From: Aporrectodea caliginosa | Lineage: Eukaryota > Annelida > Clitellata > Crassiclitellata > Lumbricidae | Direction of reading: 5' to 3' | NCBI GenBank assembly: GCA_020284085.1 | Contig: JACEVL010000340.1 | Location: forward strand, 926,501-990,500 | Length of the DNA: 64,000 nucleotides | Shown here: piece by piece, positions 54,651 through 64,000 of the stretch | Layout: each line of letters starts with the position of its first letter | Position numbering within the stretch: the first letter of the stretch is position 1 | Program-made: the position numbers and the translations under genes | Notes under the pieces: generated by a model | Databases searched by the model: none | Told to the model about the DNA's origin: nothing | What the model saw: only the letters and a program-made list of their open reading frames with translations

Positions 54651-54719
54651 TTAGTCTGAATGAAAGCGCGTGAAATTTCATAGGGTATTTAAATCATTGT
54701 ATAGCATATGCCACAAATT

Positions 54720-55530
54720 TAGTGAACCTGTTTTATTTGGTTATTTCCCACTGTAAACTGTTTCCCTGTATGGAATGTAAGCTATTAGCGCTACCAAAAA
54801 CAGTGAGCTGAACTCCTTGTAGTACACGTAGAACTCGGATATATGAAAATTTTTCAAAATTTGTCATGGCAGTGCTGTATCGGTACTGCACTTCACGCAT
54901 GAAAATAATAAAAAAAAGCACTGTTGGTTTAACAGTACTAACTTAAGTAGACTGCGTTTTGTGCAGAAATGCCCTTCGCATAACAATGAGATTGTCAGAT
55001 TTTTTTGTGTTTTCTCAAACACCATAAGTTATTGAGTTTATTGTTGCTTTTCATACTCGCTTTGTGTTGTGCTACCAATGTTTTGGTGAATGAAAGATTG
55101 ATTTATAATGGCACAGTCGACGTCTCTCAAACCCTCCGAGGTTTATAAATATTCACACTACCATGTACACGTGGCCAACCTGTTCAAGCAAAGTAGTGGA
55201 TAGTGGATGACTATAATCGTAACCGGTAAATGTAAAAGCTCAGTGGGAAGGAGGCAGAACGACGGATGGTGGAGGTCATAATATTGTATTTTTAAAATAT
55301 AATAAATTATTAGGCCTACCAGGACCGTATTAACTGTGGTGGAGGCACCAGTGCACCAACGTTGTGGAGGCCCATAGTACGCCCCCAGGCCAGGTGCGGA
55401 TGATGCCAGCAGTGATAGGCTCACGAGTCACGAGTAACGACGAGTCGACTCCACTATATCCCAAATACCAAGCTGTAATTATAATCTATTGTTTAGTCTT
55501 CTAAATTATTCGCCCAATGTAGCATTTTAT
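54720..55530. other. Unassigned interval
   Basis: No gene or clear element end. A GTGGTGGAGGC stretch near 55335-55375 recurs near 56370-56410 and may come from one transposon. Confidence 0.35.
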
Positions 55531-55534
55531 TTTT

Positions 55535-55930
55535 CATCAATCCAACTTCTTCTTTGGCAAGAATCGTTTTAATCAATCCAGCTTCCATTTAGGAAAGAAT
55601 TCGTTTAATCAATCAATTTCCTATATTTTAAGCAACAATTAGTTTTCATCAATCCAACTTCTATTTAAACAACAATTATTTTTCATCAATCTAATTATCT
55701 GGTGCTGATGGTCAGTAACTCTAGTGCGGAACGTTCATTCTTAAAAACAAAACTGATAGAGAATTAACGGTATACGGACGATTGGTCATAGGACGATTGG
55801 TCATATGGACGATTGGTCATAGGCCTACCGGTCATAGGTCATATGGGTCGCAGGGCTTTTCGGTAATAGGTCCATCGGTCATATAGGTCCTATCGATCAT
55901 AGGGCCCATCGGCGATGAGACTATCATCGA
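55535..55930 (-). mobile_element. Diverged relative of the modular element: core plus GACGATTGGTCATA array
   Basis: 55535-55700 holds five core units (TTTTCATCAATCCAACTTCT and variants). A separate array of GGACGATTGGTCATA words starts at 55769 with GGTATACGGACGATTGG, very like the GGTATGCGGACGTTTCG end of copy 2. The opposite end and a target duplication were not found. Confidence 0.55.
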
Positions 55931-55934
55931 AGGC

Positions 55935-56640
55935 TATCGAAGGCTTTTTAAAAGATGAACAACCATTTACGCAAAGTTCCACTAATTTGACATGACTTCA
56001 CGCCCGAGGCAAACTTATAGTATCGTGGGATGAAGAATTGTACAGTATCGTTGGGCAAGCTGCGCGAACGCCGGACGGTACCAGGTTTCCTAATGACGAT
56101 AGCCTACTAACCATAACCCTGACCCTAACCGACCCGCATGACGCCTAACCTGACCTTAACCGACACTCACGACGCCAGTAAACTTACGCACTATAATCCT
56201 TCAGCCCCTGATACTATAAAGCTTTCCCTAACTTCTGACCTTTTAACTGTTTCTTAGTTTAGATTTAGATACATGTATTTGTGTTAAATTGGGTCTGTGC
56301 GAACTGCACGCTACTTAAATATTTCATAATCAATTATGAAACACAAGTAAAAAAATATTTCTTGCCTTTGTGGTGGAGGCCCCTATGTGGTGGAAGCCCC
56401 TGTGCACTGGCACATAGTGCACATGCTTAAATCCGGGCCTGAAACCTACTAATAATATTTATAACTAGTATTTTAAAAGAAGCGCCTATTTGAATATGTT
56501 ATGAGTTCGGCCTAAATTTGAGAAATGGGAACAAGTTTTGTATAAGCCTGTGTCTTTCAACAGGTTCCAGCTTGGCTTTGAAAAATCTCTACACCTAGCT
56601 AAATAGAGATTCGCACATGACTAATTTGAAATATATAGCA
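55935..56640. other. Unassigned interval upstream of the GT15 gene
   Basis: No gene. A short CCCTGACCCTAACC-type stretch is at 56110-56160. The rest is AT-rich. Confidence 0.35.
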
Positions 56641-56770
56641 ATCGTTATCGTAAACTCCAGATTTATAAAGCGCTACTCTAGAGCTAAGCGCAGGAAACCA
56701 GTTTATTCACTAGCGCTGCGTCCTATCAGAGACCGATTTCCAATGGGAGTCCGAGTCCTGTTGCCAGAGA

Positions 56771-56836
56771 GTGTGTTATGCCAACACTTGTTCGTATATA
56801 GGCAACGCCTATGCTAACAAGTGTTGGCATAGCACA
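56771..56836. repeat. Near-perfect 22-bp hairpin upstream of the GT15 gene
   Basis: Arms GTGTGTTATGCCAACACTTG plus TT (56771-56792) and its complement (56815-56836) differ at one base. The 22-base loop contains a smaller perfect hairpin, ATAGGC-AAC-GCCTAT. Confidence 0.9.
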
Positions 56837-57296
56837 CACCTTATGAATATATTCTGCGCAATCCTTCCGCTATAGCCTATAGCCTACCTCTGCAAAAATT
56901 AATTTCAAACAAAACCATGCATGCACAAAAAGTTCTGACCTGGGGATCACGTTCCAATTCCTTGCTGTCTTCACACACAGGAAGCGTTCCAGCATCATAG
57001 TCAAATGATATTTGCTCATCTTTTTCATTTCCATTGCGCTTAAAATCAAACAACCAACGATTGCCTAGTTAAGAAAACTGTGAAGATTGATATTTTAAGT
57101 CGACTGGTAAAGTATGAATGCAGTTCTCAAATGCCAATGAATTTATGTTATGTTTTCAGACGACATCAGAGATTTTCTGCTCGATATTCTCAGCCTTACC
57201 CATCGAGCGTGATTGAAGGAATACGTCGGTTCACTGATTTTAGCTTGGTAGCTCTTGTGATATTGCTCATGCACTTAACGGTGTTCTGTTTGGAAA

Positions 57297-58277
57297 ATGA
57301 AATTGCAATATTTATTTTTCATGGTAACGATAGCAGTCGTTTTGTCATTGGCCTATTTACGAACTATTGGAATAGCACGAGTTGTGTTCGATTACAATAT
57401 GTTTCACAGAGATGTTGATATTAGGCCTAAATGCTTAAACATAACGACATGGGAAAGAGACTCAACAGAAGTTCAAAAATTTAACCGGCTGAAAGAAGTC
57501 AATTTCATTAACTGTGATGAGGACTATCTTCTACTGCAACGCCAGCTTCAACGATGGCCAGAAAAAAAGCCAAAGGCTTTCATTTATTTTCTCATAACAT
57601 TGACAAATCTCAGCACAATCATTAATTCGCTAGCTCTTCTTGATAAACACTTCAATGACAAGTTTCACTACCCAATTGTGATTTTTCACGAAAAAGAACC
57701 GTCCTACAATGTCTCACAACTGAACATACGATCAAGCACAAATTCAAAAGTCTACTTTCAACCGGTGAGGTTAGAAGTCCCAGACTTTTTGCCGAGGAAT
57801 CTGACGCAACGTTCTTGTACTTGGAGGCTTGGATACAGACACATGTGTCGTTTTCATGCAAAACTAATCTATGAGCAAGCCATCATTGGTGGTTTTGAAT
57901 TTGCGTGGAGACTTGACGACGATTCGAAGATTCTTCGACCGATTCATTACGATGTGTTCAAATTCATGCAGAATAACAGTCTTCAGTATGGATACGCTAC
58001 AGTTAATGACGATTCTCCGGACTGCAATGTGAATCTATGGGAGAGTGTCGAGTGTTACATTCGAAATACTACGACCCAAACCACCTTTTTTAAACAATGG
58101 CAGAAATATAGAATCTTTTATAATAATTTTGAAATATCGCGGTTGTCACTTTGGCGTTCTACTGACTATCAAGACTACATAAATTTTATTGATAGACTTG
58201 GTGGAATATATTATTATAGATGGGGAGATGCACCGATAAAAACTATAGCGGTTTCCATGTTTGTTCCTAGGAACTAA
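57297..58277 (+). CDS. GT15 (KRE2/MNT1-like) alpha-1,2-mannosyltransferase, single exon
   Basis: The 326-residue protein is a type II membrane enzyme by layout: short N-tail, hydrophobic anchor at about residues 5-25, then a lumenal catalytic domain. Family GT15 transfers mannose from GDP-mannose in alpha-1,2 linkage in the Golgi and is best known from yeast Kre2/Mnt1 and Ktr proteins. Diagnostic stretches: KAFIYFLI near 93, HYPIVIFHEKEP (124-135), LGYRHMCRF (178-186), WRLDDDSKI (204-212) in the place of the metal/nucleotide EPD motif, VNLWESVE (245-252), NNFEISRLSLWRS (276-288) with the conserved Glu279, and GGIYYYRWGDAP (302-313). Yeast has DAPVHS here, its His being the manganese ligand as I recall; this protein has DAPIKT, so a lysine replaces it. 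At 326 residues it lacks the longer stem of yeast proteins (about 440). AATAAA lies at 58349. A frame-shifted ORF upstream (57080-57418) is probably 5' UTR; an acceptor-like site sits near 57160. Confidence 0.88.
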   Translation: MKLQYLFFMVTIAVVLSLAYLRTIGIARVVFDYNMFHRDVDIRPKCLNITTWERDSTEVQKFNRLKEVNFINCDEDYLLLQRQLQRWPEKKPKAFIYFLITLTNLSTIINSLALLDKHFNDKFHYPIVIFHEKEPSYNVSQLNIRSSTNSKVYFQPVRLEVPDFLPRNLTQRSCTWRLGYRHMCRFHAKLIYEQAIIGGFEFAWRLDDDSKILRPIHYDVFKFMQNNSLQYGYATVNDDSPDCNVNLWESVECYIRNTTTQTTFFKQWQKYRIFYNNFEISRLSLWRSTDYQDYINFIDRLGGIYYYRWGDAPIKTIAVSMFVPRN

Positions 58278-58348
58278 ACGCATCATTTCAAGGACATTGG
58301 ATACGAACACCAAAGATTTAGAAACTAGCGAAATTATTCTCCAGTTAC

Positions 58349-58354
58349 AATAAA
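58349..58354 (+). terminator. Polyadenylation signal of the GT15 gene
   Basis: AATAAA, 72 bases after the stop codon. Confidence 0.55.
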
Positions 58355-58683
58355 TTTAATTCTCGGTGAGCAAATAATAGCAGCAAAGTTTATTCAACTA
58401 AGTATGCGAGTCTCATTTTACAGCCAAGTGTTCGAGATACTTAAAACAGGCATACATATGACTATACCACATTTTCTACATAATTATACACGGTGAAAAG
58501 TGTAACACGGTGGTCTACCGATAATAATTGGGCACGTCTAACTATCGCCATAAAGATAAATTTGTAAAAATTACAATTACTTCATAATTGTCTGGCCGAG
58601 TTCCAAATGATCAAATTTCAACACATCAAATTTTTAAATAACAACCCAGTGTTTAGTCTCTGAAATAGATTCCCAGTAAATAG

Positions 58684-58736
58684 AGTCCAGTATTTATCAC
58701 AGCTAGCGCCGCGCTAGCTGTGATAAATACTGGACT
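58684..58736. repeat. Perfect 26-bp palindrome with one-base centre
   Basis: Both arms (58684-58709 and 58711-58736) are exact complements, centred on C at 58710; the inner part is AGCTAGCGC-C-GCGCTAGCT. Confidence 0.95.
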
Positions 58737-59097
58737 AGTAGCGCGGTAAAGTTTGTGGGTCACTCGCACTCTGTTTAATTTTTTCGTGTTTAGCTCTATA
58801 ACAAATTAATATTGGATGAGCTCATCCGATGCTTTCACGTCTAATCTAATCTACTTACCTCTCTAGCGCCTTTCTCCAGTAGCGCCCCTACCAGATTGCC
58901 CATTCAGAGGCGCTCAAAATATGTAGAGCATATTCAACCGCTCGCCATGTCGCGCCTTGATCTGGGTGTACCAGAAGTCATGCATGTGTTTTGAGAAGTC
59001 AGGGACCGACGGTGACATTAAATATAGTCTCCACACAGACTCAGTCTCCCCCAGACTGAAATATTTTTCCCCTCGGAGACTCTTATGCCATTTAAAC

Positions 59098-59581
59098 GGT
59101 GTCACGACAACTCGTCAAACGACATTTCGTCTACGACACTTCGTCTACAGACATTTCGTCGAACGACATTTCGTCTACAAAGTTATTTGATATTGTCACT
59201 TTAAAATGGAAGCTGGATTGATGAAAAAAACTGTTTCCCGAAATGGAAGTGGGATTGATGAAAACATTCCTGTGTTGAAATAGAAGCTGAATTGATCGAA
59301 ATAATTTTTCCCGTAAATAGAAGCTGGAAATCAACCTCGATGCATGGATGAAAATAGGTTTCCATTCAATAAAAGCTGGATTGATGAAAATAATCTTGTC
59401 AGTAATTAGAAGCTGGATTCCTGAGAATATATAGCACGTTTTAGCGAAACACTAAGAAAGCGGCCTCTGTGGATTAGCCATAATGGATACAGATACACTT
59501 GTAGACGAAATGTCGTTAGACGAAGTGTCGTAGACGAAATGTCGTTAGACGAAATGTCGGTAGACGAGTTGTCGCGGAACC
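59098..59581 (+). mobile_element. Modular GGT-end miniature transposon, copy 3 (GACGAAATGTCGTA ends)
   Basis: 484 bp with a perfect 9-bp duplication CATTTAAAC (59089-59097, 59582-59590). Ends GGTGTCACGACAACTCGTC / GGTTCCGCGACAACTCGTC (16 of 19 match), followed by ACGACATTTCGTCTA word arrays. The core has about six units around GAAGCTGGATTGATGAAAA and is nearly the same as copy 1. Confidence 0.9.
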
Positions 59582-59994
59582 CATTTAAACGCGGTAGAGA
59601 TTTTACTTACGCTGCTCTCTAAATTCGTCTTTTACCGGAAGCAGAGAGTTTGCGTGTAAGCGAATTGCATGTAGATTTACTTTTCAACTGGTGTCGAGTT
59701 AAATTATTGGATGGCGATTGCAGCTATCTTGATCTTATAAGTATTATTATTATTTTCTAGTATTTTTAGAATTGTGATTACTTTTAATGCACGTGGTAGT
59801 CGTAATTGACAGTGAGCAAGCACCGAAGATCATGGTGTGGGGCAGTGTCAGGTGCTGGACGAGTAGGCTGTGGATAATGCCAAAGAACACCGCAACAAAT
59901 GGAAACGTATCTGAACATCCTGAAAGAGAAACTGCCAAGCTTCATCAACATCCATGACACCAGCCATTTCCAAAAGGACGGTCACCATATCATG

Positions 59995-60437
<443 letters not shown>

Positions 60438-60439
60438 GT

Positions 60440-63040
60440 CCTGGCTGAGGCAGAAGAACATTCTGCTGGGTACATCGCCTACTAGGTGCCATCATTGAGA
60501 ATGTGGTGTAGACAATGATGAAGCAGAATGTTTCTATCCGCAAATCAAGCTTCGGAGGCATATTTGATCAACTGGATCAAGGCAGTGTGGGCGCGATAGA
60601 TAACACCCGAGTTCCACCGAAAATTGATCCGATCGATGCCGCAGCGCATGCTAACTGTCATTAACGATATCATTGCGAATACTAACTGTCAGTTCTAGTG
60701 CTGCACAGACAGTCGAAACAATGGAAATAATGTTTGATTTTGAGCACTGCCTTTGTTTCGCTGACTTTATTCCAGCTATTCAGAAAACTAGCCATGTTTG
60801 ACACTTTAACACGCGGAAACTCACTACTGATAAAATATAGCCTACCATTGAAGTATTTAGTTTTTGTTCTAGTGGTATATGATGGCATTAATCATTGAAA
60901 AGGCACCCCAGGTAGTGTCAATAATCTTTATTTTTATTTGCTTGCTTTTTCAGTGAATTTGTTATTTCAAATTTGCGGTCTAAAACTTTTAGACATTACT
61001 GTATTCACTGTAGCCTAGGCCTACTGTCAGTTTAAAGTTAGATCAAAGCACCACAGGAGCTAATGACATAATGATGTATGCAGTGCACGAAATGTATAGC
61101 AGTAGGTCAGCAACTCAGCCTTTCAACAGCTTGGCCAGTGTCCACTGATGCGTTGAGGAATTGCAGCTCACAGTGAAAATAGAACAGCATTCCTTTATGC
61201 GAATAACAGAAACACCACACCTATCGTAGTGCTGTCTTGTCTAAGTATCGGCTGATAGATAAGTGTCAGAAGACAGGCAGGAATCTTTCTCGTCGCCTGT
61301 TCTTACATTACGTTTAAACTGGATGGTTAACACGTTAACTGGGTTCTTCTCGTAAAAGCAAGGTAATTAAACATGCTAGAACACACTTGCTTACATCAAT
61401 CAGATAGATATCGTCGCCTGAGAATTATCTTAGCGTATCTCCATTTTGGAAAATTCCGAGAAAAACGAGGTAGAAGTTTGGCAACATGGGACGAAAAAAT
61501 AAGAAATTCAGGAAATATAAGAAATTCAGCGCAATAAAACGTCACGCACAGATGTCGTATTAAAATATCAACATTACAAAAGACGTTGCTTTTAAAAAGT
61601 AACATTTAGTCTACAGTTACTTTTGAGAAATTTTAGAAATTTTTTTATAAAGTGGATTTACAAAGACTGCACATCCTCCTCCAGAAAACACAGACATGAA
61701 ATGAACAAATTAAGCGACGAACAATTATTGTTAGCCAGTGTGTTCGTTAAAAAGTTCATGAATATAGTACGGATTTTTGAAGAAAAAAGTTGTAGTTGTC
61801 TGGATATGCGACACTATTATAATCCAGCCAAGGGCTAAGTGTAATAATTATTGTTGTATCTCAACTGCGTCCAATCAGCGACGAACTTTCTTAGGACATA
61901 CGACAAAGACACTGTTACACCATGAATGATTTATGGAGATACGATCAAAGTTTTCTTAAATCGGGACATAAGACAGGTTGTTTCAATGAATATCTTTATC
62001 TCCTAGCCGTTGAAATTGAAGAAAGATAAAAAAACATTTCTGCTACAAATCAACCCTAAACTACCTTTCGAAAAAACTGGAGATATGACAAGATAATTCT
62101 CAGACGACGATATGGAATTATGGATACAGCGCTGTAAGAGTAAGACAACGATGGGTAAATAATTAATTAGAAACTAGTTAATTTGATAGCTATTTCTAAT
62201 TATAGGCCTATGCTAATTCTAATTCTAATTCTAATTTTAATTAAAGGTAGTCTAATTCTAACGAAAATATCATGATTAGCTTCCTAATTACCTTTCCTAC
62301 ATATTTCCTTAGTCCTTATTTTCAGTTTGCTGGATGCTTTCATTGTAATTAATAAACATCAACAGATATTTTCAGTTTTTAGTTTCTTATGATATATTTG
62401 AAAAAAAGAATTGACTTTAGCTTTAACATGTTTTTATGAAACATTTCAGTAGATAAATGAATCCATCAGTAAAACTAAAGTTTATTGCCTGCTTTAGCAA
62501 CAACATTCTTAGCTTCTAACAAATCTCAGAGTTTTCCACCTGCATCTGAAACATCATATTCTTTGTGCAACATCAACCTCAATGGAGCGAATATTTTTTT
62601 GGTGCTGCAAAATTTTTTACAAAATGAGCAAAGAAATATGCTTGAAGACCACACTTTAGAACTTATAATAGTTCCAAACTGCAACTCCCATCTCTTATAG
62701 GCCTAAATAAAAATATTTTCTACAGTAGCCTAACAAGAAGAAATTACACGAAGAGCATCGAAATTTGAGTTTTGTCATAATTTGAAATATTTGTCTGATA
62801 GATTGAACGTTTTAAACTGATAAAGAATTAAATTTTATTTATTTAAAGCATCCAGCAGAAACTAGAAATGATTTTTTATGTCGTTGTATTCTGATGTCAG
62901 CAACTAATTCTATTTAGTTGGCTCTTTAAAAATGCTAATTCTAATACTAATTCTGATTATGAAATTCGAACTAATGCTATTTCTAATTAATTAGTTACAA
63001 AATCTTAATTACCTATCACTGGAGTAAGATGCTTGTTCTC
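60440..63040. other. Mostly unassigned interval
   Basis: No recognisable gene. A 71-residue frame (61623-61838) has no family signature. TAATTC word clusters at about 62195-62260 and 62930-62995 resemble the subterminal arrays of small transposons, but no inverted ends were proven. Confidence 0.35.
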
Positions 63041-63125
63041 TTTAGCCGGGGTTGGGTTGGGAGCGCTTCTGAGTAGATAATCGTGAAGGGGCGCTATACA
63101 AATCTCTGAAATGAATGAATGAATG
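63040..63125 (+). mobile_element. LINE 3' fragment
   Basis: CTCTTTAGCCGGGGTTGGG, then GGGAGCGCTTCTGAGTAG, GGGGCGCTATACAAATCTC and ATGA repeats: the last residues and tail of the 25327 family. Confidence 0.8.
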
Positions 63126-63592
63126 CCTATAAGGTGCCGTTTTAACTGTGCAGTCCGTGTAGGGAACCCAGACATTTTGCTTGTGCTACCTTTGTTAACA
63201 AGCACTTAATTGTCGGTGCTGTCGTAAGTTAGGAAGTAAATAACAAGTCCATTTCAATGGGGAGACTAATATTTTCGAAACAGACTATCCGGTGGGAGAC
63301 GTTATTTCATCACAACGGAGATTCTGTTTGGGGGAGACTTTATATCGTGACACCGTCTCATAGACCGAAACGTGAGGAAAAAACTACAGTAATAAAACTA
63401 ACCTTCTTTTCACCAAGGGACATGAATGTATGCTTTATATACTGTAGGCCTATATCTCATTTTTATCACCTACCTGCCAACTCATTGCCTGCAAACACAA
63501 ATACTTACTTTCATACACATGCAATCATGCACACATAGAGAGGGCTAATGAGCCTAAGGTAATACTGTAGGCTACTCAACGGGGTGTCTACA

Positions 63593-64000
63593 GAGTTTTC
63601 GTCTACGACACTTCGTCTACAGACATTAGGCTTACAGACTTTTCGTCTACGAAGTTATTTGATATTTTCACTTTAAAAAGGGAAGCTGGATTGATGAAAA
63701 AAAACTATTTCCTTAAATGGAAGTGGGATTGATGAAACATTCCTGTGTTGAAATAGAAGCAGGATTGATCGAAATAATTTTCCCGTAAATAGAAGCTGCA
63801 TGTATGGGTGAAACTCAGTTTTGCATTCAATAGAAGTTGAATTGATAAAAATAATCGTTTCAGTATTTAGAAGCTGGAATCCTGAGAATATTTAGCACGT
63901 TTTAGCGAAACTATAAGGAGCGGCCTCTGTTGATTAGCCCTAATGGTTACAGATGCACTCGTAGGCGAAATGTCTGTAGACGAAGTGTCTGTATACGAGT
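63593..64000 (+). mobile_element. Modular GGT-end miniature transposon, copy 4 (cut by window edge)
   Basis: Starts GGTGTCTACAGAG, then CGTCTACGACACTTCGTC words, and the core units near those of copy 3 (63680-63890). The right-hand word array (GTAGACGAAGTGTC) runs off the window. Confidence 0.8.

Noticed and set aside
56110..56165. Possible interstitial telomere repeat (CCCTAACC)
   Set aside because: Only two or three imperfect units, not a real TTAGGG array.
57080..57418. A 112-residue ORF overlapping the start of the GT15 gene
   Set aside because: Different frame, no family signature, and it ends inside the GT15 coding region; more likely 5' UTR.
61623..61838. Small ORF, 71 residues
   Set aside because: No recognisable domain, splice context or paralogue in the window.

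Overview
The window is nuclear DNA of an animal. It is AT-rich and intron-rich, with GT-AG introns of 1-6 kb, and it is packed with transposons of nearly every class. I cannot name the species. A Ty3/Gypsy element of the Gmr1 type (integrase before reverse transcriptase), CR1/L2-like LINEs, tRNA-derived SINEs and hAT miniatures fit a marine invertebrate or basal deuterostome, but this is inference only.

Backbone: two paralogous eight-exon genes for a membrane-anchored LACTB-type serine beta-lactamase-fold protein lie tail to tail. Copy A is on + (exon 1 runs off the left edge at base 1; stop at 13920). Copy B is on - (start 37067, stop 18155). Exon sizes, intron phases and much intron and 3' UTR sequence correspond, so a segment of at least 14 kb was duplicated in inverted orientation around a spacer at about 14160-17790. 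Both copies are open with consensus splice sites. Both have lost the nucleophilic serine of the SxxK motif and the expected catalytic tyrosine; copy B has also lost the lysine.

Right half: a full-length LINE (38883-41840), a near-complete Gmr1-like LTR retrotransposon on - (43319-50143), a hAT element with a LINE relic inside it (51046-52442), a broken LINE (53265-54650), and then a single-exon gene on + (57297-58277) for a GT15 (KRE2/MNT1-like) alpha-1,2-mannosyltransferase, a family best known from fungi. The rest, to 64000, is mostly repeats.

Mobile DNA: at least seven hAT-type miniatures or relics have recognisable inverted ends, most with an 8-bp target duplication. A second, unusual family (192-638, 23018-23703, 59098-59581, 63593 to the edge) shares a tandemly repeated core of about 35 bp, ends in GGT...ACC with 8-9 bp target duplications, and carries different terminal 'word' arrays from copy to copy. 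Comparing the two gene copies dates some insertions as before or after the duplication. Three almost perfect hairpins (10282, 56771, 58684) are not explained by any transposon I recognise.
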